Assembly (NCBI GenBank): GCA_017882375.1 | Contig: JADGPP010000004.1 | Coordinates: 30,844-94,843, forward strand | Origin: Solirubrobacteraceae bacterium | GTDB taxonomy: Bacteria; Actinomycetota; Thermoleophilia; Solirubrobacterales; Solirubrobacteraceae | DNA length: 64,000 nt | Reading direction: 5' to 3' | In this document: positions 8,314 to 16,067 of the stretch, piece after piece | Layout: every line of letters starts with the position of its first letter | Numbering within the stretch: the stretch's first letter is position 1 | Position numbers and translations under genes: made by a program | The notes under the pieces: generated by a model | Databases searched by the model: none | What the model was told of the DNA's origin: nothing | The model's input: only the letters and a program-made list of their open reading frames with translations

Positions 8314-9222
8314 TCAGGTGCGCTCGGCAGTGCCGGCGCGCCCCTCCAGGCGCTGGCGCAGCTCGGGGCCGCGCCCGGCGGCGACGGCGCGTGCGGCGCG
8401 CGCCTCGGTGAGCTCCAGGCCTTGGGATTGGGCGTAGTCGAGCAGGTTCTGGCGCTCCTCGCTCTCGCGCGCGGCGCGCAGGAACAGCCAGCAGAACAGG
8501 CCGAGCGTGAGAAAGGACTCCTCGACCATCATGATCGCCCCGGCGATGTTCTGGTCGGCCAGCGGCGAGATGTGGTGGACCGCGTCGCCGCGGCTGTAGA
8601 AGGGGTAGAAGACGGTTCCCGACCAGAGGAAGATGTTGCCGAGCACGGTGCCGGCGAGACGCACGGCGACGATGTAGAACAGACGCCCGAGGTTGCCGAA
8701 CCAGCCCGGCGTGGGCAGCGGCCCGACCAGGCACATCCACATGTTGATGCCGAAGCCGAGGAACATCGCGTGCTCGAGCGCGTGCACGCCGGTATGGCGC
8801 AGCGCGGCCTGGTAGAGCACGGGGATGTGCCAGACGTATAGGTCGATTGTCCACAGCGGGAAGGCGATCGCCGGGTGCGAAAGCGCGCGCAGGCGGTCGA
8901 ACAGCTTGATCCGCAGGATCGGCCCGATCACCGGGCCGGTGAGGCCGAGCACGATCAGCAGCGCGGCGATGTCGCCGACCAGCAGGTGCTCGACCATGTG
9001 CATGTACAGCAGCTCCTGGCTGGCCGAGTCCAGCGCGGTCAGCGCGGTGGCGATCACGACGAAGCCCGCGTAGAAGCAGGCCTGGCGCCAGCCGGGGACC
9101 GGGTGCTTGCTGCCAGCAAGCGCCTGCACGCGACGCGCGTAGAGCAGCGCCAGCAGAGCCAGCGGCCCGAGCTGCAGCGCGGCCTCGAGAACGGTTGAGA
9201 CGGCGAGCGGGAGCGCGTGCAT
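8314..9222 (-). CDS. ctaG: Cytochrome c oxidase assembly protein, CtaG (caa3) family
   Basis: A 302-residue integral membrane protein with about seven membrane helices. It carries conserved features of the caa3-type CtaG family: YMHMVEHLLVGDIAALL with paired histidines, WTIDLYVWHIPVLYQAAL, and a later HxxEH-like ALEHAMFLGFG. These proteins help assemble the copper-containing heme-copper oxidase at the membrane. The last 45 residues are a charged cytoplasmic tail. No oxidase subunit genes lie nearby. The gene is divergent from the FHA gene, and an apparent in-frame extension of the FHA frame overlaps its start. Confidence 0.88.
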   Translation of the reverse strand: MHALPLAVSTVLEAALQLGPLALLALLYARRVQALAGSKHPVPGWRQACFYAGFVVIATALTALDSASQELLYMHMVEHLLVGDIAALLIVLGLTGPVIGPILRIKLFDRLRALSHPAIAFPLWTIDLYVWHIPVLYQAALRHTGVHALEHAMFLGFGINMWMCLVGPLPTPGWFGNLGRLFYIVAVRLAGTVLGNIFLWSGTVFYPFYSRGDAVHHISPLADQNIAGAIMMVEESFLTLGLFCWLFLRAARESEERQNLLDYAQSQGLELTEARAARAVAAGRGPELRQRLEGRAGTAERT

Positions 9223-9310
9223 GCAGGCTGCAGGGTACGCCAGCGTGGGTGCCGGCGGTGGCAGGCCGAGCGCTGCGCTTAAGCGTTTCTTCGGAGGTCT
9301 TCAGGAACAC

Positions 9311-9745
9311 GTGAGTAGCATGGGGTTGACTACGTCTATGAGTACGCAAACACCCAGTCGCTCCGCGACCGCCGAAGGCCACACCGAGCGCGTCGACGCG
9401 ATCGCCTGTCTGGACGAGAGCGTTCGCCAGAAGGCGATAACCGAGCGTCCCAGCGGCCCCGGTCGTTTCCTTGAGGTCCAGGGCACGGGTGAGGCGCTGC
9501 TGATCCCGCTGGGCACCGGCGTGATGCACATCGGGCGTGGCCTGTCGGCCGACCTGCACCTCGATGAGAAGTCGGTCTCGCGGCGCCACGCGATGCTCGT
9601 GCCGCGACCGACGGGGGCGCGCCTGCTCGACGACCGCAGCTCAAACGGCACGTTCGTCAACGGCCGGCGCATCGTCCAGGCCGACCTGCACAACGGCGAC
9701 GTCGTCGTGCTCGGCCGCGTCGTGCTGCGCTACCTGGAGATCTGA
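9311..9745 (+). CDS. FHA domain protein, GarA-like
   Basis: About 144 residues: a Ser/Thr-rich N-terminus (TPSRSATAEGHTERVD) and a C-terminal forkhead-associated domain that binds phosphothreonine. The core motifs are complete: MHIGRGLSADLHLDEKSVSR, RRHAML, DDRSSNGTFVNG and LHNGDVVVLGRVVLRYLE. The single-FHA layout with a threonine-bearing N-terminal tail resembles GarA/OdhI, which control 2-oxoglutarate metabolism after phosphorylation by PknB-type kinases. The TQT stretch here is not the canonical ETTS motif, so that role is inference. The start is uncertain: GTG 9311 has GGAGGT 12 bases upstream, while ATG 9320 and ATG 9338 are alternatives. Confidence 0.85.
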   Translation: MSSMGLTTSMSTQTPSRSATAEGHTERVDAIACLDESVRQKAITERPSGPGRFLEVQGTGEALLIPLGTGVMHIGRGLSADLHLDEKSVSRRHAMLVPRPTGARLLDDRSSNGTFVNGRRIVQADLHNGDVVVLGRVVLRYLEI

Positions 9746-9750
9746 GCCGC

Positions 9751-9773
9751 GGCGCCGGGCGAAGGCCCGGGCG
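9751..9773 (+). terminator. GC-rich hairpin after the FHA gene
   Basis: GCGCCGGGC (9751-9759) pairs with GCCCGGGCGC (9764-9773) around a GAAG loop, with one bulged base. There is no T-tract, so it may end transcription only weakly or serve as an mRNA 3' stabiliser. Confidence 0.4.
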
Positions 9774-9837
9774 CGAACGCCGTGACCGGGTGCTCAGCTC
9801 CGGGCGCCTGGCGGTAACCGAACAGCTGATCTGAGCC

Positions 9838-9843
9838 TATACT
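9838..9843 (+). promoter_or_regulatory. -10 box for the amino acid ABC operon
   Basis: TATACT lies 44 bases before the first ATG of the operon, followed by a Shine-Dalgarno (AGGGAG) at normal distance. I see no good -35 element at 17 bases, only TAACCG, so activation or another sigma factor is possible. Confidence 0.45.
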
Positions 9844-9887
9844 GCGCGCTCGGCCGTCCGGTCACGTTCAACGAGCAGGGAGTTCAG

Positions 9888-10790
9888 ATGAGAAAGTTGG
9901 TCGTCGCACTGGCCGCGCCCGTTTTGGTCATCGTCGCGCTGACCGGGTGCGGCAGCAGCAGTTCCACCAGCAGCTCCGCGACGACCGGCTCGACCTCGAC
10001 GACGCCTGCCGTCAACGCCTCGATCGCCAGGCAGGTGCCCGCGGCGATCAAATCGAAGGGGACTCTGTCGGTAGCCACCGAAGCGCAGTACGCCCCCGAC
10101 GAGTTCGTCGCGCCCGACGGCCACACCGTCATCGGCATGGACGCGGACCTGATGCACGCCGTCGGCGCCGTGATGGGGCTGAAGGCGAACCTGATCAACG
10201 CCGACTTCGAAACGATCATCCCGGGGCTCGCGGCCGGCAGGTACGACGTCGGCGCCTCGTCGTTCACCGACACCAAGGAACGCGAGAAGACGGTCGACTT
10301 CGTCGACTACTACACCGCGGGGATCTCCTTCTACGCCAAGTCCTCGGCCAACCCCGGGGTCAGCACCGTCGCTGATCTCTGCGGCAAGACCGTGTCGGTC
10401 GAGAAGGGCACCGTCGAGCAGGAAGAAGCGACCAAGCAGTCGGGCAAGTGCACCAAAGCAGGCAAGCAGGCGGTCAACGTGCTCGCGTTCCCCGGCCAGA
10501 ACGCCGTCAACCTGGCGGTCGCCAGCGGGCGCGCGCAGCTCGGAATGGCCGACTCGACGGTCGCCGACTACCAGGTCAAACAGTCCGGTGGCCAGTTCAA
10601 GCTGATCGGCAAGACCTATGAAGACGCCCCGTATGGGTTCGCGATCCCCAAGAAGAGCGGCATGACGGCGCCGATCCAGGCCGCGCTGAAGCAGCTCATC
10701 GCCGACGGCACGTACACGAAGATCATCACGAAATGGGGTCTTCAGTCGGGCGCGATCTCTTCGCCGAGCATCAACGGCGCAACCGGCTGA
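9888..10790 (+). CDS. Polar amino acid ABC transporter, substrate-binding lipoprotein
   Basis: A 300-residue periplasmic-type binding protein anchored to the membrane. It has a signal peptide with lipobox ALTGC (lipidated Cys21) and a Ser/Thr linker. The SBP family 3 fold follows (GTLSVATEAQYAPDEF, VIGMDADLMHAVGAVMGLKA, FTDTKEREKTVDFVDYYTAG). The family binds glutamine, glutamate, arginine or similar amino acids; the ligand is not evident. It is the first gene of a three-gene operon with permease and ATPase. Confidence 0.93.
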   Translation: MRKLVVALAAPVLVIVALTGCGSSSSTSSSATTGSTSTTPAVNASIARQVPAAIKSKGTLSVATEAQYAPDEFVAPDGHTVIGMDADLMHAVGAVMGLKANLINADFETIIPGLAAGRYDVGASSFTDTKEREKTVDFVDYYTAGISFYAKSSANPGVSTVADLCGKTVSVEKGTVEQEEATKQSGKCTKAGKQAVNVLAFPGQNAVNLAVASGRAQLGMADSTVADYQVKQSGGQFKLIGKTYEDAPYGFAIPKKSGMTAPIQAALKQLIADGTYTKIITKWGLQSGAISSPSINGATG

Positions 10791-10812
10791 GCAAGTGATC
10801 GAGTAGCAGCGG

Positions 10813-11745
10813 GTGTCCTCGGGTGAGGCGATTCCCGAACAGGCCGGGCGGCCCGAGGACATAACGGCCGTCCCGGTCCGTCGCCCGGGGCGCTGGGTGC
10901 TGGCCGCGATCGTGCTCGTAGTGGCCGTCGCGATCGTCCGATCGGTCGTGACGAACCCGAACTTCCAGTGGGGCGTCGTCGGCGAATACCTGTTCGACGG
11001 GCGCATTCTGCACGGCCTGCGCGTGACGATCGAGCTGACGGTGATCGCGATGGGGATCGGCATCCTGCTGGGCGTGCTGCTGGCGATCATGCGCCTGTCG
11101 CCCAACTGGCTCGTGTCCTCGGCCAGCTCGTTCTACATCTGGTTCTTCCGCGGCACACCGGTGCTCGTGCAGCTGCTGTTCTGGTACAACATCGCGGCTC
11201 TGTACCCGAAGATCGGGCTGGGCATCCCGTTCGGGCCGGCCTTCATCCACGCCGACGCGAACACGCTGATCACACCGTTCGCCGCGGCGATCCTCGGGCT
11301 GGGGCTCAACGAGGGCGCCTACATGGCGGAGATCGTGCGCGCGGGGATCATCTCGGTCGATCCGGGCCAGGCCGACGCCGCGCAGTCGCTGGGCATGACG
11401 CGCCTGCAGACGATGCGCCGGATCGTGCTGCCCCAGGCGATGCGCGTGATCATCCCGCCGACGGGCAACGAGACGATCTCGATGCTCAAGACGTCCTCGC
11501 TGGCGAGTGTGATCGTGGTGACCGAGCTGCTCTACGCCTCACAGCTGATCTACTCGGTGAACTTCAAGACGATTCCGCTGCTGATCGCCGCGAGCTTCTG
11601 GTACATCGTCTGCACGAGCGTGCTGTACGTCGGGCAGTACTACCTCGAGCGCTACTACGGCCGCGGCGCGCGCGATCGTGGCGCGACACCGCTTCAGCGC
11701 ATCCGCGCAGGGCTGCTGTCCGTCCGCCACCAGCCCTCGCAATGA
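10813..11745 (+). CDS. Polar amino acid ABC transporter permease
   Basis: A 310-residue inner membrane permease of the HisM/GlnP group. About 25 N-terminal cytoplasmic residues precede five to six membrane helices. The conserved start of the channel domain is visible ([20 protein letters not shown]). The EAA loop that docks the ATPase reads [19 protein letters not shown], followed by [20 protein letters not shown]. The start is GTG with only a weak ribosome binding site. The stop overlaps the ATPase start (ATGA), so the pair is translationally coupled. Confidence 0.92.
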   Translation: MSSGEAIPEQAGRPEDITAVPVRRPGRWVLAAIVLVVAVAIVRSVVTNPNFQWGVVGEYLFDGRILHGLRVTIELTVIAMGIGILLGVLLAIMRLSPNWLVSSASSFYIWFFRGTPVLVQLLFWYNIAALYPKIGLGIPFGPAFIHADANTLITPFAAAILGLGLNEGAYMAEIVRAGIISVDPGQADAAQSLGMTRLQTMRRIVLPQAMRVIIPPTGNETISMLKTSSLASVIVVTELLYASQLIYSVNFKTIPLLIAASFWYIVCTSVLYVGQYYLERYYGRGARDRGATPLQRIRAGLLSVRHQPSQ

Positions 11746-12506
11746 CGCCGCCGATGGTCAAGGCCGAGGCCGTGCACAAGCGCTTCGGGCGCCTGGAAGT
11801 GCTCAAGGGTGTCTCGCTGGAGGTGGCGGCGGGGGAGGTGATGTGCCTGCTGGGGCCATCGGGCTCGGGCAAGTCGACGCTGTTGCGCTGCATCAACCAC
11901 CTGGAGAAGATCAACTCCGGGCGCCTATCGGTCGACGGCGAGCTCGTCGGCTATCGCCAGGTCGGCGAGAAGCTGCACGAGCTGCGCGAAGGCGAAGTCG
12001 CGCGCAAGCGCTCGCAGATCGGCATGGTCTTTCAGCACTTCAACCTGTTCCCGCACATGACCGCGCTGGACAACGTCACCTGTGCGCCGATGCGCGTCAA
12101 GAACGAGTCCCGCGACGGGGCTGAGGCGCGCGCGCGAGAGCTGCTGGACCAGGTCGGCCTCGGCGACAAGGTCGACGCCTACCCCTCACAGCTCTCCGGC
12201 GGCCAGCAGCAGCGCGTGGCGATCGCCCGCGCACTGGCGATGGAGCCGAAGCTGATGCTCTTCGACGAGCCCACCTCGGCGCTTGACCCCGAGCTGGTCG
12301 GCGACGTGCTGGCGGCGATGCAGCAGCTGGCGCGCGACGGCATGACGATGATCGTGGTCACGCACGAGATGGGCTTTGCCCGCGAAGTAGCCGACACAGT
12401 CGTGTTCATGGACGCCGGCGTCGTCGTCGAGTCGGGCAAGCCGGCGGACGTGCTGAGCGATCCCCGACACGAGCGCACGCGCGCATTCCTCTCGAAGGTG
12501 CTCTAG
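11742..12506 (+). CDS. glnQ: Polar amino acid ABC transporter ATP-binding protein (GlnQ-like)
   Basis: A 254-residue ABC ATPase that powers the transporter encoded just upstream. All motifs are present: Walker [11 protein letters not shown]-loop [13 protein letters not shown], signature LSGGQQQR, Walker [13 protein letters not shown] and the switch histidine in VTHEMGFA. The chosen start overlaps the permease stop by four bases; an ATG 12 bases later is also possible. The substrate is not predictable beyond polar amino acids. Confidence 0.94.
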   Translation: MTPPMVKAEAVHKRFGRLEVLKGVSLEVAAGEVMCLLGPSGSGKSTLLRCINHLEKINSGRLSVDGELVGYRQVGEKLHELREGEVARKRSQIGMVFQHFNLFPHMTALDNVTCAPMRVKNESRDGAEARARELLDQVGLGDKVDAYPSQLSGGQQQRVAIARALAMEPKLMLFDEPTSALDPELVGDVLAAMQQLARDGMTMIVVTHEMGFAREVADTVVFMDAGVVVESGKPADVLSDPRHERTRAFLSKVL

Positions 12507-12527
12507 CTCGTCGCCGGCACAGGCGAG

Positions 12528-13037
12528 TCAGCTGCTCTGAGCCGCCGCGAGCTCCTTGCTCATCAGCGCTACCGTCTTGACCGATCCGTGCGCCAGCCGG
12601 CCGACCTCGTGGTAGCCGCGCGCGGCGTGAAACGCCAGCGAGGCGTCGTTGCGCGGCTCGATGTTGACGTCGCAGACCATCCGCTGCAACGGCGCGGCCA
12701 CCGTCTCCATCGCGTCGTACAGCCGGGCACCGATGCCCTGGCGCCGGGCATCTGCGGCGACGGCGATCCTGTCTAGGTAGAGGAAGCGCTCGTAGTGCTC
12801 GCCGAACCGAGTGTAGTTGGCGCTGTCGTAGTCGGTCCCCGAGGCGACGGCGATCGCGAAGGCGACCACCTCGCCGTCGCTGTCGGCGACGAGGCAGCGG
12901 TGCGCGAGCGCGAGGATAAAGCGCAGGCGCTGCTCGTCCAGCGGGCTGAGCTCCGCCACAGAGGCGGCGTTGAGCTCCAGCAACCGCGGCCAATCCTCCT
13001 GCGTGGCGTCGCGCAACTGCATCGACGGGCCGGCCAT
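12528..13037 (-). CDS. GNAT family N-acetyltransferase
   Basis: A 169-residue acetyl-CoA-dependent acetyltransferase. The GNAT core is visible: beta strands VVAFAIAVASG and FLYLDRIAVAADARRQ, the pyrophosphate-binding loop RRQGIGARLYDAM, and a C-terminal RNDASLAFHAARGYHEVG. The target is unknown. The start at ATG 13037 is set by GGAAGGGAG four bases upstream; an upstream TTG would overlap that site. It converges on the ABC operon 21 bases away and lies downstream of chrA on the same strand. Confidence 0.85.
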   Translation of the reverse strand: MAGPSMQLRDATQEDWPRLLELNAASVAELSPLDEQRLRFILALAHRCLVADSDGEVVAFAIAVASGTDYDSANYTRFGEHYERFLYLDRIAVAADARRQGIGARLYDAMETVAAPLQRMVCDVNIEPRNDASLAFHAARGYHEVGRLAHGSVKTVALMSKELAAAQSS

Positions 13038-13121
13038 CGTGCTCCCTTCCAACGGGGTTCGGGTGCGCCCACCATATGCCCGGCGATGGGGGAGGGGGGC
13101 CTGGGCGGGAACGACTGAGGC

Positions 13122-14273
13122 CTAGTGCTGGATCGGCGCGCCGAGCAGGCCGGCCACCGCGCCGATCGTACCGGCGCCGAGCAGCGTCAGGACGACGCCA
13201 CGGCGCAGCAGCAGCAACGCGATCGCAGCTGCGGCGAGCACCACGTACTGCCAGCTCTCGCCAAGGGCGCCGGTGAGCGGGATCGCCGAGCCGATGATCG
13301 CCCCGGCTGCCGCCGGCGCTGCCCCGGCGAGGAAGGCGACTACACGCTGATTCACGAGCAGCCGCTCGAAGCGGTTGGCGCCGAGAAGGATGAACGAGAA
13401 CGAGGGAGCGAACGCCACGAGCGAGGCCAAGAGCGCCGCCGGGACGCCGCCGGCCGCGTACCCGACGGCCGTGACGGTGTGGGTGACCGGGCCCGGGGTG
13501 ACCTGGCCGAGCGCGACGGCGTTGAGAAACTGCCCGTGAGTCATCCAGTGATACGTGCTCACGGCGTCCGTCTGCATCAGCGGGACGATCACGAAGCCGC
13601 CGCCGAAGGCCAGCGCTCCGACCTTCAGGGAGGTCCAGACCAGCGCGCCGGTCCCGCCGGGATCGGCCACGGCGGCGAGCAGCGGCCAGCTGTGCAGGCC
13701 CGCGATGTCTCGCGCCAAGCCGCGCCATGCCAGCTCGATCGCGCCGCAGGCCAGCAGTACGAGCACGAGCCAGGAGCCGGCCGTCGCAGCGGCGAGAGCG
13801 CCAACGAGGGCGTACGCCGAGATGCGCATTCGAGCGTCGCTGCTCCTTCGCCAGAGCGGCAGCGCCACGCCGAGCCCGGCGCCGATCGCCACCGGCGCGA
13901 CGGCCGCGCCGGCGCCCATGCCGGCGCCGCGTATCCACGCCGGCGGCGAGTTGGCGAGGAACAGCGCGGAGAGCGCGAGGATCAACACGAGGCCGGGGAG
14001 GACGAAGCCGAGGCCGCCGACGACCGCGCCCTTGGTTCCGCGCAGCCGCCAGGCGAGGTAGATCGCAAGCTGCGTCGAGGCCGGCCCGGGCAGCAGGTTG
14101 GTCGCCGCGATCGCCCGCTCGAACTGCTCGTCGCTCAGCCAGCCCTGCTCTGTCACGCAAAGCTGGCGAAACAGCGCGATGTGCGCGGGCGGTCCGCCGA
14201 ACCCGATACAGCCGATCCGGCCCCACTCGCGAGCGATCTCGGCGAGTGGACGCTGCGAGGGCGTCGAGCTCAT
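13122..14273 (-). CDS. chrA: Chromate transporter, long-chain CHR family
   Basis: A 383-residue membrane protein with two homologous CHR halves. The N-terminal half has IGCIGFGGPPAHIALFRQLC and NLLPGPASTQLAIYLAW. The C-terminal half repeats the pattern with SLKVGALAFGGGFVIVPLMQ and ALGQVTPGPVTHTVTAVGY. The family exports chromate, probably with protons. The substrate is inferred from the family; some members may carry other anions. A TACGCT box 6 bases before the ATG suggests a leaderless transcript. Confidence 0.92.
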   Translation of the reverse strand: MSSTPSQRPLAEIAREWGRIGCIGFGGPPAHIALFRQLCVTEQGWLSDEQFERAIAATNLLPGPASTQLAIYLAWRLRGTKGAVVGGLGFVLPGLVLILALSALFLANSPPAWIRGAGMGAGAAVAPVAIGAGLGVALPLWRRSSDARMRISAYALVGALAAATAGSWLVLVLLACGAIELAWRGLARDIAGLHSWPLLAAVADPGGTGALVWTSLKVGALAFGGGFVIVPLMQTDAVSTYHWMTHGQFLNAVALGQVTPGPVTHTVTAVGYAAGGVPAALLASLVAFAPSFSFILLGANRFERLLVNQRVVAFLAGAAPAAAGAIIGSAIPLTGALGESWQYVVLAAAAIALLLLRRGVVLTLLGAGTIGAVAGLLGAPIQH

Positions 14274-14323
14274 CGCGGCAGCGTAGTCGTCAATCGCACA
14301 GGGCCTGGCTGGGACTGAGGATT

Positions 14324-14349
14324 GCGAGCGCGATCGCGATCGCGCTCGC
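14324..14349. promoter_or_regulatory. Perfect 26-bp palindrome, candidate operator
   Basis: The sequence from 14324 to 14349 equals its own reverse complement (arms GCGAGCGCGATCG). It lies between chrA and the small dimeric-barrel gene, over the expected -35 region of a TAGGTT box at 14356-14361. It could bind a dimeric repressor. No regulator gene sits next to it. Confidence 0.4.
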
Positions 14350-14391
14350 GTCAGGTAGGTTCAACTCACCCAAGAACGAGAGGAGCAACTC

Positions 14392-14673
14392 ATGGCATAC
14401 CTGATCACGCACTTCTGGCCGGGGGCTACCGAGGACCAGTACAACGCGACCGTCGCTGTGGTGCACCCCCCTGGAGGTCTGCCCGAGGGCCAGGTCTACC
14501 ACGCAGCCGGTCCGACCGACGGCGGCATCCTGATCACAGCCGTCTGGGACTCCAAGGAGCAGGCCGAGAGCTTCGTTCACGACAAGCTGATCGCGAGCAT
14601 GCCGATCGCGGGGGGCTTTGAGGGTCAGCCCGAAGAGCGCAGCGCCGAGATCGCGAATCTCCTGACGGCGTAA
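14392..14673 (+). CDS. Small dimeric alpha-beta barrel-like protein
   Basis: A 93-residue protein with a ferredoxin-like fold pattern: beta strand YLITHFWPGATEDQY, GQVYHAAGPTDGGILITAVW, then a helix KEQAESFVHDKL. This resembles antibiotic-biosynthesis-monooxygenase-like stress proteins, but the active site cannot be assigned. The start has a clear Shine-Dalgarno (GAGAGGAG) and a TAGGTT -10-like box about 30 bases upstream. It is monocistronic and divergent from chrA. Confidence 0.8.
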   Translation: MAYLITHFWPGATEDQYNATVAVVHPPGGLPEGQVYHAAGPTDGGILITAVWDSKEQAESFVHDKLIASMPIAGGFEGQPEERSAEIANLLTA

Positions 14674-14893
14674 GCGGCGCGTACGGCCGAGCTGGGTGGT
14701 CGTTCTCTTGTTCCTCAACCTCTCTGCGCGCGCCACTCCTCGACGCCGACGCCGAGGAGTGGCTGGGACCGGCCGTCGCGCGCGCGGGACTACGCCCGGA
14801 AGAAGTCGTGGTCGAGGTCACCGAGCGCTTCGGCGGGCGTGCGGCGGCGGTTCTCAAGCGCTTGAAGCGGAGCGACCGACTGAAGACTCATGT
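14674..14893. other. Gene-free flank left of the island
   Basis: No complete gene is seen. The plus strand holds an open stretch (about 14703-14886) with strongly GC-biased third positions and protein-like text (DADAEEWLGPAVARAGL, VTERFGGRAAAVLKRLKR) but no start codon upstream. It may be the 3' relic of a gene that lay downstream of the tRNA before the island inserted. Confidence 0.4.
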
Positions 14894-14936
14894 GCGCCCG
14901 GCAAGATTCGAACTTGCGACCTCTCGCTCCGGAGGC
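14894..14936 (-). repeat. Attachment-site copy A: 3' part of tRNA-Arg
   Basis: Forty-three bases identical to the 3' part of the tRNA-Arg(CCG) gene at 22954-23026: acceptor strand, T-arm, variable region and anticodon stem. Homology ends inside the anticodon arm. This is the expected outer duplicate made by an integrase acting in the tRNA 3' end, and marks the left boundary of the island. Confidence 0.9.
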
Positions 14937-14946
14937 ACGGGGCCGA

Positions 14947-15073
14947 GAGCGCCCGAACGGCGCAATCCCGCATGGGGATCGGGATTGCCGTATGACGTCG
15001 GTGGCGCGAGACTCTCGGCGGATTGCAGCGATTTGCGGACGATTCAGGGCGAAGTGGCAGCGCTGCCATTTCG
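14947..15073 (+). other. Left-end hairpins of the first integrated element
   Basis: Just inside copy A are a hairpin closed by CAATCCCG/CGGGATTG (about 14965-14990) and a 24-bp inverted repeat (15050-15073, arms CGAAGTGGCAGC and GCTGCCATTTCG, no loop, one G-T pair). The motif CGGACGATT (15036) lies before the second hairpin. The same order of features follows copy B. Such structures may be integrase arm sites or transcription barriers. Confidence 0.5.
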
Positions 15074-15157
15074 ACGTCGTGGCCAGCCATCGCTTAGCGG
15101 CGTCGCGGTTGGGCTGGCGTGGGGTCCCATCCGAGCGGAAGGCCATCCTGACTCGCT

Positions 15158-15472
15158 GTGGAGGATGAGCCAACCGTCGGCGAGACGACCGATCCTGAGT
15201 CCAGAGGGGTTGTTCTGCTCGATGCCGTCTGGCGCGGGAAGATCGTCCGCGACCATCCCGAGGTCGCGTCTTACCTGCGCGAGATCCTGCGGGCCGTCGC
15301 CGCGCCTGATCATGTCGGCCCCGATCCGACCTTCAAAGCGCGCACCCGCTATTACGCTCGTGGCGTCGGGCCGAGCCGCTGGCTGATGGTGGTCGTAAGC
15401 TATGAGCAGACGCCAGCGCGGATCGTGTCGGCGTTCGCCAACCGGAAGGACCCCAGATCATGGAGCGCGTGA
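15158..15472 (+). CDS. Putative nuclease-like toxin paired with a DUF2283 protein
   Basis: A 104-residue protein of mixed alpha/beta type. The pattern IVRDHPEVASYLREILRAV, PDHVGPDPTFKARTRYYARG and WLMVVVSYEQTPARIVSAFA resembles the barnase/RelE-like PBECR and DUF4258-type groups. In those, a conserved His, Arg and C-terminal beta hairpin carry the activity. The gene starts with GTG two codons after an in-frame stop. It overlaps the next gene by 13 bases, typical of toxin-antitoxin pairs. RNase activity and toxicity are inferred from pattern and context, and the family name is uncertain. Confidence 0.6.
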   Translation: MEDEPTVGETTDPESRGVVLLDAVWRGKIVRDHPEVASYLREILRAVAAPDHVGPDPTFKARTRYYARGVGPSRWLMVVVSYEQTPARIVSAFANRKDPRSWSA

Positions 15473-15747
15473 ACATCACGATCGGGCCCCTGAGCTTCGA
15501 TCACGCCGACTACGACTCTGATAACGACGTGCTCTATCTGCACGTCGGCGAGCCGCAGCCAGGGGAGGGCGAGGAGACGCCCGAGGGCCATGTCGTTCGC
15601 TACGCCCCCGGAACGAGCCGCATCGTTGGCCTTACTGTTCTGGGAGCCCGCGAGATCCTTGACCGTTACGGACATCTGGCGGTCACGGTGCCGGAGACCG
15701 TGGAGACGACCGCTGAGCAGCTAGCTCCCGCGCTCGCTGCGGTCTAA
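15460..15747 (+). CDS. DUF2283 family protein, putative antitoxin
   Basis: A 95-residue protein whose first 60 residues match the DUF2283 pattern: DYDSDNDVLYLHVG, then GHVVRYAPGTSRIVGLTVLG. A short acidic C-terminal extension follows (VPETVETTAEQLAPALAAV). DUF2283 genes often follow small RNase-like genes and are proposed as antitoxins. Here the start lies inside the upstream gene, so the two proteins are probably made together. There is no DNA-binding motif. Confidence 0.75.
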   Translation: MERVNITIGPLSFDHADYDSDNDVLYLHVGEPQPGEGEETPEGHVVRYAPGTSRIVGLTVLGAREILDRYGHLAVTVPETVETTAEQLAPALAAV

Positions 15748-15854
15748 ACGCACTCTCCGTCGCTCTCGCCTGGACATCACGGGCCGGGTGCTCACAGCAC
15801 GCGATTCGATTCCCCGGAACCCCGGCGTCCTCCGGAACGCATAGCGTCTCGTTC

Positions 15855-16067
15855 ATGGCAGGAGCCGAGTTCGTTCGAGCCGACCTTCACGTCCACACGT
15901 TTCGGGACGGGGATCGCGAGCCGAGCCCCGATTTGGACGAGATGGGGCACATCGACCCCGCGCTCGCACTGCGCGTGTATCGGCAGGCGATGCGGAGAGG
16001 GGATGGAGAGAAGGTGGCCCTGAAGGCGCTGGTGGAAGGTCTGCAACCCGGCAGGCATCATGTGTAG
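15855..16067 (+). pseudogene. Chimeric relic: PHP-domain start joined to integrase end
   Basis: A 70-codon open frame made of two unrelated pieces. Residues 1-27 read FVRADLHVHTFRDGD, the metal-binding start of a PHP phosphoesterase. From 15936 the frame continues as the C-terminal end of a tyrosine recombinase (DEMGHIDPALALRVYRQAMR), closely matching the intact integrase at 21853-22965 and including the catalytic Tyr. The integrase piece lies on the opposite strand to the intact gene. The frame is probably a junction of two degraded genes rather than a working protein. Confidence 0.7.

Noticed and set aside
10968..11741. Apparent N-terminal extension of the ABC ATPase into the permease gene
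   Set aside because: The extension is the permease read in another frame. The ATPase domain begins at ATG 11742, which overlaps the permease stop in the usual way.
14324..14349. GCGATCGC inside the palindrome as a cyanobacterial HIP1 repeat
   Set aside because: One occurrence in a GC-rich actinobacterial palindrome is best explained by the palindrome itself.
14890..15168. Plus-strand frame beginning ARQDSNLRPLAPEA next to copy A
   Set aside because: The protein-like start is simply the translated 3' end of tRNA-Arg, a common annotation artefact; the same text appears at copies B and C.
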